From positions 288,361,957 through 288,425,956 of the forward strand of contig NC_081410.1 of NCBI RefSeq assembly GCF_030272615.1: a stretch of DNA of 64,000 nucleotides. The letters are read 5' to 3'. Of the stretch, positions 58,801 through 64,000 are shown piece by piece. Origin of the DNA: Cryptomeria japonica. Taxonomy: Eukaryota; Streptophyta; Pinopsida; Cupressales; Cupressaceae. A program made the position numbers and the translations under genes. The stretch's first letter is position 1. Each line of letters opens with the position of its first letter. The notes under the pieces were generated by a model. The model saw only the letters and a program-made list of their open reading frames with translations. It had not been told where the DNA came from and did no database searches.

Positions 58801-59244
58801 TCTTATCTCTTTTAAAAATCTTTTATAAATGTATGTATGGAATAACAATGATAAAAAGTATGTACATATCATAGTGCTTCCTTTGCATAACTTTGTACCC
58901 TATTCTATTAAATGAATTACTAACATTATAGATGGTTAGGAAAATTTTTCCGTTTATGTTAATAAAAAGTGCCATTTTTTCCCTTTTGAAATAATGCTCA
59001 AAGCTTCTTGCCCACATGTTATTGCATTCTTATTTTTCCTCAGAGTTTGTATATATTTTTGAATAGGACAAGTTTGCACCTTCATTGTACTTTACAGTTC
59101 ATATACATTTACTGAAGTTACATGATTTGAAAGTTAGCATCTTCAATGGTTTTTTAATTTTTGCATTGTTCTGGTTCTAGATTGATGTACCTTCAAGTTG
59201 TTGGAATGGATAAAGACTTAAATGATAAGGAGAGAATTTGTTTT
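32118..59244 (+). CDS. MSH5: MSH5, meiotic MutS homologue, 5' part (six exons)
   Basis: MSH5 pairs with MSH4 (MutS-gamma) and stabilises recombination intermediates for class I crossovers in meiosis; it does not repair mismatches. Exons: 32118-32168, 51536-51567, 53411-53505, 53808-53888, 53992-54061, 59181-59244. They join in frame (131 codons), and every intron has GT/AG ends. Family-matching segments as I know them are VYMACI, GISYYD, the LYVLEAWED region, PLVIYTSTK, VKSSIFSYEHARHR and MYLQVVGMD with KERICF. This is roughly the first sixth of a usual 800-residue protein; the ATPase part lies beyond the right edge. No frameshift or stop is seen in the exons. Introns measure about 19.4, 1.8, 0.3, 0.1, 5.1 and more than 4.7 kb; the large ones consist of transposons. 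Confidence 0.93.
32169..33844. other. MSH5 intron 1, first part
   Basis: Ordinary AT-rich intron sequence with no repeat or gene recognised. Confidence 0.5.
33845..34090 (+). repeat. 123-bp tandem duplication in intron 1
   Basis: Two copies (33845-33967 and 33968-about 34090) sharing CTTTTGC-TGGG-GGCGGTCC, the CTTAGCATA-type middle and TGTC-ATGCAGAA. About 85% alike by eye. Confidence 0.8.
34091..34799. other. intron 1, no gene recognised
   Basis: Open frames of about 60-90 codons on both strands show no protein features. Confidence 0.4.
34800..35169 (-). pseudogene. copia RNase H and pol C-terminus remnant
   Basis: Minus strand reads DKRCSTTGYVFTFAKAM, then LVALSTTKAEYIALSKEL (RNase H). 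A decayed segment that would be CDSQSAIHLAKNPTFH and the HTGLNP region follow. It is truncated on the right at 35169 by an LTR-like sequence and carries several stops and frameshifts. Confidence 0.85.
35170..36225. repeat. LTR-like segment next to the 1079-codon gene
   Basis: Starts abruptly with TGTTGACGTG inside the copia remnant and runs to the stop codon of the next gene. A TATAAATAG box lies on the + strand at about 36025-36033. The reverse complement is TATA-like too, so orientation stays open. No partner copy is in the window. Confidence 0.45.
36226..39465 (-). CDS. intact 1079-codon gene of unknown function, retroelement-associated
   Basis: Uninterrupted 3.2-kb frame, antisense in MSH5 intron 1. 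Start may be the first Met or the Met at codon 7 (MATPKAG). Residues about 50-540 look globular (LAYLSEEAISEAFHLPEH at 114-131; FYFEKWMFYFIQVIVQGKG at 202-220; FHMSSYVIYALIRSVEYAG at 245-263). Residues 550-670 are polar and low-complexity with a basic cluster KRKERPGKRESSKKK (586-600) that could be a nuclear signal. An acidic part follows, then a helical C-terminus (probable coiled coil about 785-805). No membrane segment, signal peptide, RT, integrase or protease motif is seen. Upstream are a minus-strand TATA box and a palindrome array. Likely an extra or non-autonomous retroelement gene; I do not recognise its family. Confidence 0.7.
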   Translation of the reverse strand: MKYCVGMATPKAGASTSHSALMKEDQKTEEVETKIVSKWSNIGDTNLGNFSTKKFREVPYIGKPSPVARRIIESGIIKAAGFPPAIQCRELMIECARHYDPQSRTIVSKEGNTLAYLSEEAISEAFHLPEHRDMIYKSIEGARSMYEDDPDACLSIINKNWLLKSRPRLSKVPNTPHRIDFQEEYRDLITMLNRVTGAPHAFYFEKWMFYFIQVIVQGKGTIHWARMISHCLDVQLRRLKATKSFHMSSYVIYALIRSVEYAGLPHRGVIGRGPGEVRACDSYAYLHHPPGSNYKLVNDTFTMNITRTLQGGIHNRLSQDAQEFIKRYGAWFIQFPKFTYIRVHGCPLPPYMLPRYPTDRIVLLEVTRQLAAYVKAFRHRHQNGVPVPIILGNSVEVCPNALAMDDAEKELALYSFSSFALRESFDPHGHLEETVGKKFRHEYQIEDFMMNLLDDLEVKRKMHSRLPLDFIRKCRIYRVADQAQDSGRHIQSSYDRESKTIRLDWNEPEVVDLDTLMAPVLSCTRRWVDIQHQKLREQGIAMSFTLEEKPAEGGASVSEGNPNPRNSGEGDLRCASEGNLHSRGSKRKERPGKRESSKKKQEANRDRSSGTSSRPEKRTIQVEESMESMVQNDRQEEGQAQQGSPDGSLQDYELDEDKEDNEITSPPRQEEIVHKEIQVQETRSIIPDWLKERLTKVIVVEDEDNAIDLESLVGRSHEVTEKRKATKMSKMIRDETGSRKLQIATCAVDKYEGEILAEEYDIQTFELGPSTAEQTLDDATDSFEALKDKLREEMEKNRKLEREVVAWRTYFSHINEPLGRQDPARSPVQALPLQSINEAERFRNMVQRTSNWMDRSHTVAIEFVTRMMKIIHQAIQVLEMIHNLMITVAAFAHTKDVIIPVLKVIRHTSRKVLAQEKILDGESHSLFQWSTLLHMKSVFFEDISVRCGQVEEVINPIQDKVFEVLRTILGRRIEVETDVDMQELEDRIKIIFCKDANVTDEQYDQMFATMLLIERTKELESTWDAALLDAFDQVIHLEESMKNLPEIPIAEIEGIVTRFIAYAQKEHWKGNKILDERLL
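39466..40148 (-). promoter_or_regulatory. leader and promoter of the 1079-codon gene
   Basis: Non-coding. Minus-strand TATAAAG at 39989-39983 about 520 bases before the start codon. Repeated TTCGCAC/CACCTTG words between 39800 and 39930. Confidence 0.5.
40149..41708. repeat. array of ten 35-bp palindromic units, about 169-bp period
   Basis: Ten copies of an imperfect hairpin (type ATCGCCCTGGTCCCTT + GG + AGAGGGACAGGAGCGAT) start at 40149, 40314, 40489, 40656, 40832, 40998, 41175, 41341, 41508 and 41674. Distances are 165, 175, 167, 176, 166, 177, 166, 167 and 166. Spacers are much more diverged than the hairpins. The loop also varies (TTGGAG, TTCCCA, TTCCTG, TTGTCCA) while the arms stay complementary. 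It lies upstream, in minus direction, of a TATA box and the 1079-codon gene, and within about 450 bases of an LTR-like start at 42149. Confidence 0.95.
41709..42149 (-). repeat. start of a minus-strand LTR-like region
   Basis: On the minus strand it starts TGTTGTGACCATTTCACACA at 42149 and has a short inverted repeat around CCCCATTGCAAATGGGG. Together with the array and TATA box to its left it looks like the U3 of a 5' LTR about 2.4 kb long. No matching 3' copy is seen. Confidence 0.5.
42341..43570 (+). repeat. LTR of the TGTAATGTCCCC family (+)
   Basis: Starts TGTAATGTCCCC, then the TTAGCCTA...TAGGCTAA stem (42390-42421) and two decayed TACTAT-TAGTA palindromes (42560-42612). TATA box TATAAAAG at 42887-42894. 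The right end is uncertain (about 43500-43570, A-rich). No coding flank, so a solo LTR is likely. Confidence 0.65.
42887..42894 (+). promoter_or_regulatory. TATA box of the LTR at 42341
   Basis: TATAAAAG, + strand, about 545 bases into the LTR. Confidence 0.55.
43846..43893 (+). repeat. GA microsatellite
   Basis: About 24 uninterrupted GA dinucleotides. Confidence 0.97.
44040..44760. repeat. degenerate tandem array with palindromic cores, about 85-95 bp period
   Basis: About eight diverged units. Best cores: a perfect 22-base palindrome at 44094-44115 (core GGAATAAGGCCTTATTCC), TAGGATTA/TAATCCTA at 44178-44199, GGATTA/TAATCC at 44330-44347, GGGAATAA/TTATTCCC at 44517-44535. Each is followed by CCTTTCC- or CTTCC- and ACCGAGTTT-like words. 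The open frames here are by-products. Confidence 0.75.
44761..45207. other. intron 1, no gene recognised
   Basis: Unassigned sequence left of the truncated gag. A 3' LTR for that gag is not found. Confidence 0.4.
45208..46634 (-). pseudogene. Ty3/gypsy gag, truncated and frame-broken
   Basis: Gag of a second gypsy element. The N-terminal block (46634-46245) starts MGRPFNQQLIVVDSDTHEES and is rich in Glu/Arg. The next block (46245-45781) has an RSRSW basic part and an acidic segment. After frame breaks come FMGDGSKDPVRHCKTCVTIW (about 45590-45530) and the gag core LRGIAIDWYTDLDAQYKTSW through YNTKQGKSESVRAYNRRLRE (45486-45230). It stops at about 45225 with the remainder deleted. The 5' LTR and primer-binding site lie immediately upstream in gag direction. 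Confidence 0.88.
46674..46691 (-). other. primer-binding site of the truncated gypsy element
   Basis: Minus strand TGGCATCGTTGCCTGAAC, close to the TGGCGCCGTTGCC-type (Asn/Asp tRNA) site used by many plant Ty3/gypsy elements. It is three bases from the LTR. Confidence 0.6.
46695..47064 (-). repeat. 5' LTR of the truncated gypsy element (370 bp)
   Basis: Termini TGTTTAGT and CCCTAACA on the + strand, so TGTTAGGG...TAAACA in element direction. It contains a hexanucleotide array. Confidence 0.75.
46977..47022 (+). repeat. ACATAA hexanucleotide array inside the LTR
   Basis: Seven to eight tandem CATAAA units; on the minus strand TTTATG units in the U3 part of the LTR. Confidence 0.93.
47065..48077. 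other. intron 1, no gene recognised
   Basis: Short open frames without protein features. The segment at 47511-47536 (GATTTAGAGATTGTTTGGAA) recurs at about 52378, so some of this is repeat DNA. Confidence 0.4.
48078..48461 (+). repeat. 26-bp minisatellite with 52-bp dimer order
   Basis: About 14 units ACTGCAAGTAGGAACTTTTT plus GACCTC or GAAGTC. The two unit types mostly alternate, and two short ACTGCATTTC pieces are inserted at equal places (about 48318 and 48376). Confidence 0.95.
48478..49272. repeat. array of ten hairpin units, ACTTGCAATCGGGTC type
   Basis: Self-complementary core ACTTGCAATCGGGTCT + 1-4 bases + AGACCCGATTGCAAG. Copies start at 48478, 48610, 48666, 48748, 48818, 48885, 48952, 49016 (shortened), 49069 and 49239. 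Spacers of about 20-135 bases are unrelated in sequence. Paired changes on both arms are seen in the copy at 48818 (ATTGGGG with CCAATTG). It lies 3' of the minisatellite and about 700 bases upstream of a TATA box in + direction. Confidence 0.95.
49273..50820 (+). repeat. probable LTR part with promoter
   Basis: Non-coding. A palindromic TATA region CTCCTATATATATAGGAG lies at about 49979-49996, followed by a transcript-leader-like stretch with repeated AGACTTTGTGCT words (50131, 50250, 50322, 50376, 50461). Neither border nor primer-binding site could be fixed. Confidence 0.4.
49983..49990 (+). promoter_or_regulatory. TATA box
   Basis: TATATATA within a perfect inverted repeat. Typical spacing to a start site 30 bases downstream. 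Confidence 0.5.
50821..51535. other. end of MSH5 intron 1
   Basis: No repeat recognised. It ends with a T-rich tract and TTTTGCAG acceptor. Confidence 0.6.
51536..51567 (+). CDS. MSH5: MSH5 exon 2
   Basis: 32 bases between TTTTGCAG and GTAAAT. Encodes VYMACILQNH and enters the next exon in phase 2. It follows a 19.4-kb intron. Confidence 0.92.
51568..53410. other. MSH5 intron 2
   Basis: Contains a TGTAATGTCCCC-family fragment (52267-about 52440). AT-rich sequence at 52780-52960. An AGCTCACCC-AG-TGCAACAA word (52134) recurs at about 56428. No gene seen. Confidence 0.6.
52267..52440 (+). repeat. LTR fragment, TGTAATGTCCCC family
   Basis: Starts TGTAATGTCCCC and keeps the TTAGCCTA...TAGGCT stem (52307-52335). 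It breaks off within about 170 bases. Confidence 0.6.
53411..53505 (+). CDS. MSH5: MSH5 exon 3
   Basis: 95 bases. Encodes IGISYYDANDHRLYVLEAWE and on to FPVIDL; ends phase 1 before GTATAT. Confidence 0.95.
53808..53888 (+). CDS. MSH5: MSH5 exon 4
   Basis: 81 bases after TATTCAG. Encodes IYQTRPLVIYTSTKVDELF and a lysine-rich end; donor GTAAGC, phase 1. The A-run at 53878-53886 makes this exon prone to slippage errors in reads. Confidence 0.95.
53992..54061 (+). CDS. MSH5: MSH5 exon 5
   Basis: 70 bases after GAGGAACAG; starts with eight A. Encodes HEVKMVKSSIFSYEHARH, the KSS-FSYE motif of MSH5; ends phase 2 before GTATGG. Confidence 0.95.
54290..55250 (-). repeat. probable LTR part (R-U5 side) in intron 5
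   Basis: Non-coding. Minus-strand TATATAA at 54962-54956 with the palindrome array of 55357-55859 upstream of it in minus direction. Borders unknown; together they could be one minus LTR of about 1.6 kb (roughly 55990 to 54345). Short open frames here have no protein features. Confidence 0.4.
55357..55859. repeat. array of nine hairpin units, GGAACTTCGGAACC type
   Basis: Core GGAACTTCGGAACC + TCGG + GGTTCCGGAGTTCC. Copies start at 55357, 55416, 55472, 55519, 55612, 55658, 55705, 55772 and 55827. Purine-rich spacers are of 10-60 bases. Some copies change both arms (for example GGGAACCTGGGGGTTCC). Confidence 0.95.
55860..57188. other. MSH5 intron 5, middle
   Basis: No gene recognised; ordinary AT-rich DNA apart from the shared word at about 56428. 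Confidence 0.45.
57189..57292 (+). repeat. 52-bp tandem duplication
   Basis: Two copies, nearly identical, starting CTCCTCTCCTTCACTTT and ending CTGGAAGA. They lie immediately left of the MITE. Confidence 0.9.
57301..58016. mobile_element. hAT-type MITE, 700 bp, with 8-bp target duplication
   Basis: Perfect 8-base direct repeat GTGTGTAC flanks it (57301-57308 and 58009-58016). Inside are terminal inverted repeats CAAAGTTTAAAAACTCG / CGAGTTTTTAAACTACG, extended by many GACTCG words on both arms (57330-57400; 57840-57990). The 8-base duplication points to the hAT superfamily. No transposase is coded, so it is non-autonomous. Confidence 0.85.
58061..58605 (+). repeat. LTR fragment, TGTAATGTCCCC family (+)
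   Basis: Starts TGTAATGTCCCC 45 bases after the MITE. Stem AATAGCCTA...TAGGCTAT (58102-58130). Three palindromes of the type ACTTACTATTTATAGTAAGT (58280, 58385, 58445). No TATA box or LTR end is seen, so it is probably truncated. Confidence 0.65.
58606..59180. other. end of MSH5 intron 5
   Basis: The segment 58671-58715 is an inverted copy of 54291-54337. Otherwise nothing recognised. Confidence 0.5.
59181..59244 (+). CDS. MSH5: MSH5 exon 6
   Basis: 64 bases after GGTTCTAG. Encodes LMYLQVVGMDKDLNDKERIC and ends phase 0 before GTAAGT. The next exon, expected to start with a YLSSMMD-like segment, is not found up to 64000. Confidence 0.95.
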
Positions 59245-59378
59245 GTAAGTTATTCTTTGATTTCTTTCGCTTTCTATGATTTACTGTGGATCATTTGTAC
59301 TTTTTGAAATGCTGATGTCTTATAAAGAAAAGATGACTATCCTTGTTGTAAACCCTTACTAAGTAAAGAGAGTTATGC

Positions 59379-59912
59379 AAATGATTTCAATCAGAAATAT
59401 AAGTAATTTATTCCTTTTAGTCTTTGAAAATCCACCTTGAACGTCCCAAAAGATTCAAGTCAAACAAAATCAAGATTATTCTATTACCTCTTAAATTTAA
59501 CATTGCTATTGCCAACACTTTTAAAGGTTGCTACAATCAATTCTCCAAAAGACATCAAGTCAGCCAAACTCTGGTTCAAGGAAGTCTCATTGTCTCTGCC
59601 TTGCTATTGTCAACAAAATATTCGATCCTTGTTTTTAATTCTTTCTAAATAGAATTAAGAAAATGATTTCTGTCAGAAACATAAGTAATTACTTCGTTTT
59701 AGCCTTTGAAAATCCACCTTTGAACCTCCTGTAAATTAGCACTCAATTTGAACAAAGTCAAGTTTCTTCTATTGCTTCTAAAATTTTAACATCGCCATTG
59801 CCAACATTTTTAAAGGTTAATATAATCAAAATTCTTTAAAAGACATCAAGTTAGACCAACTCCAATTTGAGTAAGTCTTGTCTGTCCCTTGCTATTGTCA
59901 ACAAAATATTCA
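59379..59912 (+). repeat. tandem duplication of about 282 bp in intron 6
   Basis: Two diverged copies (59381-about 59640 and 59663-59912) sharing ATGATTTC--TCAGAAA, CTTTGAAAATCCACCTT, AAAGACATCAAGT and CTATTGTCAACAAAATATTC. The open frames inside are chance. Confidence 0.88.
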
Positions 59913-60778
59913 TTCTTTTAGGGCTTACACAATAATATTGCAACCTATCAATTGAATGTGAGATGTTCTAGATCTGCTAGACAAATTTATTAAAAAAATT
60001 GATCCATACTTGGCTGGAACAGTTGATGCACCATTGGTTCCTAGAAGAGTCAATATCTCCATCGGCCAAACACCATATGGCCCTGCCTTTGAACCTGTAT
60101 CTTGTTCTCTCATGATCGATAGGGGCCTCTCCAACGTCTGCTGGTAAATCTATAGTAGCATGCTCCTACTTTGTCTTTCCCTCCATGAGTTATCAAATTT
60201 GGTCTTAATGTTGATAAAATTTGATCTCTTGTTGAAGTGGCATGCCCTTGCATGAGATTTAAATCCATACCAAGATTTTCCGTAGTCTAACCTTCCAAAA
60301 CACAACTGAAATTCAATGTAACACTTTGAAAACAAACAAAATCCTCACTACTATTCTTTTTTGCACCATATTTTTCATGTAAAAGTATAAAGATCTAATA
60401 TCCTTGCTTCTAGATTGGGAAGATGGTTCTTGCCAAACATTTTGCACTAGATAAAAGGTCAATATATATTCTAAATTCAAATCAACATATATAATTAATA
60501 ATGATGATGATGGGGACTTTTAGTTCCTGAAATTGGTTTGTAGGACTCGTCAACTTGTATTATTTATATCTGTATTCTATTTTGTCTTCACATTGTGATA
60601 TAGGAGCCTCCTTGGTTTACTAGCTATCTTGCATCAACCAAAAGATTTTGTGTTCCATGTATCATTTGTTTTGTAGTTTTTTGTATTTGGAGTTTACGCC
60701 TCTTGAATCTGTTTGAAAGTTTATGGAAGCTTGTGCATTAATGTAAAGGAATTTTCCAACATCTCAATGGCCACACAC
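59913..60778. other. intron 6, no gene recognised
   Basis: No repeat or coding signal identified. Confidence 0.45.
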
Positions 60779-61424
60779 TGTAATGTCCCCACTTTGAAAT
60801 AGAATTTAATAATAAATAATAATAAAATTAAAATATTAAAAAAAATATAAAAGAATATAATTACATATAATTAAAATTTAATTAAGTTAATGAATGGTCA
60901 AAAGACATAAAATGAAAAGTTGTGACTCCCTCAAACATGAGCTATAAAAGGGAGAAGAGAACCTCATTTGAGGGGGGATAATTTGGGGGAATCAGAAGAG
61001 CAGATCTGATTGTGAAAGGTTGTGTCCCTTTCAAAGGGTGGAAATAATGAAGAGTTGCACTTTTTCAAAGGGTGCTAATGGTGAAAGGCTGTGTCTCTTG
61101 CCAGAGGGCATAGATTATGAAGAGGTGTGACCTCTCCCTCACATTGAGAGATATAAAGGAAAGGAATCAAAATCCTCCAATGACAGCACCATCGATCAGA
61201 TCAGATCAGAACTCTTATCAAGTTACAGACAGTAACATCCTTGTTCTTGGTGGTATGCATGGGGATTATGGAAAAGAAAGGAAGAAGCAACCTTGAGATA
61301 AAGGAGAAGCGTCTTCAGTAATCAGCAAACCAAAGGGATCAAGAACAGCTGAACAACAAGACATACATACATATATATATACATATATACACACACACAC
61401 ACACATATATACATACATATATAC

Positions 61425-61457
<33 letters not shown>

Positions 61458-62889
61458 CATATAAAGGACCAGCCAGTATACAACGATAGTATCAGTTAAT
61501 GTAGATCTGGTATGATCTTCCCTATTCATGACTTTATAGCATAATAAACTATAATTGCAGATCAAATGTCTATTAAGATTATACAGTACCTTGTTGCCAA
61601 TTATATTGGATGTCTCATTCTTGGTTTTAAACAATACAATAAGAAATTATTTTTAATTACACAATTATGAATGATATACATAATTGTTATTATATTTGGC
61701 ATAAGGAACAACCAATGATGGACAATTATATATATTGAGCAAACTGCCACGATAATATTACAAGTACAAGGAGGGAGTATGGTGATGACGTCTTCCTCTA
61801 GGTACGCCACCTCATGGTAGTTGACTGATGGTCCCATGAAGCCAAGGGGGTGTAGAGGGAGTCCACCGCTCTTGGACTTAGAGAGGAAGGACATTTAGGA
61901 CACCCTATTGTATCTTTCCAAACACTATCATGGTTGATTATTGAATTAAGCGAATTCTAACCACAAGAGAAGGATAAGGATGGAAGTGATGAAGGGGAAC
62001 GATGATGGGACACCTCACTAGGTAGACCACCTCATTGTGGTTGATCGATAGTCCCATGAGGCCAAGGGGGGCTCTGGTTCTTACTCCACACTTGGGCCTA
62101 GGGTAGAGGGTCTACTGGACATATTGTTCCTCTGTACTCCTACTTATGGTTGAATTTCGATAAGGAATTGGACAAAAACTATGGTTAAGTTAATGTTCCT
62201 AACCCTAAGTATAGAGAATTTATGTTTGATTGTTTTTCTTAGAAGATTTTTATTATTAATTATATACATTTTCATGGTTTCCTAACCTATTGTAGGATCT
62301 CAATCAGGTATGCATCCTATTCCATTTATTGTTTTACCTGAAAATGGTGATTTAGTGCAAAAATTAGGGTTTTTATTAAAAAAGGACATTATACACACCT
62401 AATTGAGAGCCTTAAGCTACCTTATAAACCTAGAGACTTATGCAGTAACGGTCCAATCCTAGTTTAGGATTGGTTTTCAAATCCTAATTTCATGCCCCTT
62501 TTTAAACATGTTGAGGAACCATGCAGTGTGTGGTAAAGATTCCACATATGTATATGTAAGTGTAGTCATGTATTTGATTACAAGTAGAAGGGGACCAACC
62601 AGTGGAGACTTTAGTAGTTTATGGATGTGTATATATTTGTACACTTACAGCTTTGCAAGATATGTTATATCTCACTCCAATGAAAGTAGTATCTTTCGAA
62701 AATTCTAAGATCGTTGTAATCAATTGTGTTTGGCCTATGTGACTTGTTGTATGAATTCTTTCATTGACAGTCAATACAAATCTACTATTTCCATTTGCCT
62801 TTGTTTGTTTCATATATGTTATGTTAAATTTTTTCGAGCTCCTTAGTTTGCCAACCCTTTATTGGGTTTGTAGACCTTGCCTCACATCA
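60779..62889 (+). repeat. LTR, about 2.1 kb, with promoter
   Basis: Starts TGTAATGTCCCC and ends CACATCA two bases before a primer-binding-site-like sequence. TATA box TATAAAAG at about 60943. Contains a TA/CA/TG microsatellite (61361-61460) and two diverged copies of a roughly 120-base segment (61780-61910 and 62010-62135). It lacks the TTAGCCTA stem of the related LTRs, so it may be a different subfamily with the same start. Confidence 0.65.
61361..61460. repeat. compound TA/CA/TG microsatellite, self-complementary
   Basis: CATA and TA runs, then (CA)n, TA runs, then (TG)n. The CA and TG halves can pair over about 18 bases. Confidence 0.93.
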
Positions 62890-62891
62890 AG

Positions 62892-62903
62892 TGTTATCAG
62901 AGC
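62892..62903 (+). other. primer-binding site, tRNA-iMet type, one change
   Basis: TGTTATCAGAGC, one mismatch to TGGTATCAGAGC, two bases after the LTR end. Confidence 0.7.
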
Positions 62904-63411
62904 AAGGTGGGATCCATATGGAAGGGAGGCCTTGTGAATTTCTGGAAATCTGATTTGTACATGGTATGACCTAAAGTTGCACTCACAATGTTTTTTACTT
63001 GCAGTTGACAATGTCACCTAGAAGAGTCATTGGTTGTGGCCAAATTGAGATTTCCAACGTGGTTGGGAGATAGGAAGAGGAGATTGAGTTGTTGTAGGCA
63101 ATGCATCAAGGGGTGAATATAATGAAAGTAGACTGCCATAGAGTGTTTGTTTGATGGGAAGACCCTAGTGTATCAGAGAATGGAGAGAGGTAATGCTAAA
63201 GAGGAATAGGAGAAAGCAAAAGTAGCAAATGATGGTTTGAGAGAAATGGCTATTGAGAGCCATATCTAAGATTAGAAGAAGTGTGTGGGTGGAAGTGCCA
63301 TGGTTTTTTGGAATGCTAAATTGAAAAGAATCGATTGATTAGATCCTTGAGTTGGAGTTCTTTGAGTTTGAAGATATCTCAAATGCACATAGCAAGAATT
63401 GCTTAGACAAA
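62904..63411 (+). pseudogene. start of a gypsy-type gag, decayed
   Basis: About 110 bases after the primer-binding site an ATG opens a frame MSPRRVIGCGQIEISNVVGR, followed by a stop and a Glu-rich stretch. This resembles the start of plant gypsy gag proteins. It is cut off by the next LTR start at 63412. Confidence 0.45.
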
Positions 63412-64000
63412 TGTATTGTCCCCATTTTTGGTTGCTTCATATTGTAGTTGGCTTCGATGACCGTCAACCTTTTTCGAGAGGATGTTTGAGGTTGGCAATG
63501 AGCTTAGTTGGTTTAGAGGACTCTTATGCCACTTTGTAGTACATTCCAACTTTTTGTGGGTTCTCCAAGATTCTTGGAGAGTGTGTCTATTTATAGTAAG
63601 TTGTGCGGTTGTCCTTGATTTTCATTATTCATCATCGGTACCATTCAAGTGCAATCAAATTTTGGTTCGTAACTCGGGTGTATTATTGGCTTTAATTTAA
63701 TTATTTTACAAAGGCTGCTTAATTTTATTAAAATAATTCATTGGACACCTTAGTATAATATCTCTTAGGAAGGAGAATAAAAAGTTTTAAATCATGGATG
63801 CATAATAATGGGACCTTTCGTATCAAATATTATTATTATTATAAACATGGTCTTTTGTAGTGAAAAGGAGTTTTTATTTAAAAAGTGAATTTTTAAATGT
63901 GCCTTCCGGAAAGTTTGGCGGGAAAAGGTTACAAGGAGGCTTGGTGAGCTCATTTGTATTATGCAGATTATTTCATTTCTTTTGGAGAAACCCTTGAGGT
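63412..64000 (+). repeat. LTR start, TGTATTGTCCCC variant
   Basis: Starts TGTATTGTCCCC at the point where the gag remnant breaks off. It has CTATTTATAGTAAGT at 63587-63601 and an E2F-like TTTGGCGGGAAA at 63914-63925. It continues past the window edge; no MSH5 exon is seen in it. Confidence 0.5.
63914..63925. promoter_or_regulatory. E2F-like site inside an LTR
   Basis: TTTGGCGGGAAA, a near-palindromic double E2F match in repeat DNA of MSH5 intron 6. Confidence 0.35.

Noticed and set aside
61266-61634. Minus open frame of 122 codons with Tyr/His/Val repeats
   Set aside because: Runs through the TA/CA/TG microsatellite; no protein features.

Overview
The window is eukaryotic nuclear DNA, almost certainly from a seed plant and most likely a gymnosperm (conifer type). 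This is inferred from kilobase-scale introns, very low gene density and dense, nested, partly decayed LTR retrotransposons of plant lineages (Ty1/copia, and Ty3/gypsy of the Tat type). The species is not identified. Nothing bacterial is present (no operons, CRISPR or bacterial RNA genes).

The one recognisable host gene is the 5' part of MSH5, the meiotic MutS homologue, on the + strand. Six coding exons (32118-32168, 51536-51567, 53411-53505, 53808-53888, 53992-54061, 59181-59244) join in frame into 131 codons that match the family N-terminus as I know it. The gene runs off the right edge. Intron 1 is about 19.4 kb, intron 5 about 5.1 kb and intron 6 at least 4.7 kb; all three are full of transposons. 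A candidate E2F site and a GAA microsatellite lie just upstream of the start codon.

Region by region: 1-2687 is a decayed copia element (pol end, polypurine tract, LTR, then primer-binding site and start of gag). Its gag is split by a 16.4-kb minus-strand Tat-type Ty3/gypsy element (2688-19092). That element has near-identical LTRs, a tRNA-Trp-type primer-binding site, gag, protease, a G-patch-like segment, RT, two RNase H domains and integrase. It also has an antisense extra gene related to the plant mobile domain, with its 5' end deleted. The copia gag resumes at 19093 and is cut by a small non-coding LTR element (19568-21329). From 21330 to 29551 are degenerate repeats, a coiled-coil retroelement gene remnant and further LTRs. 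29575-31690 is a LINE that has lost its RT. MSH5 begins at 32118. Intron 1 holds a copia remnant, an intact 1079-codon antisense gene of unknown function, a truncated gypsy gag with its 5' LTR, several LTRs, and satellite-like arrays. Intron 5 holds an LTR-like block and a hAT-type MITE. Intron 6 holds a local duplication, a 2.1-kb LTR with primer-binding site, and another LTR start.

The most unusual pattern is a set of four unrelated arrays in the MSH5 introns (about 40.1-41.7, 44.1-44.75, 48.5-49.3 and 55.4-55.9 kb). Each is built from a short self-complementary core repeated about 5-10 times between diverged spacers. At least three lie upstream of a TATA box in what look like LTR U3 regions. 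This suggests, by inference, repeated evolution or maintenance of palindromic promoter repeats in these retrotransposons.
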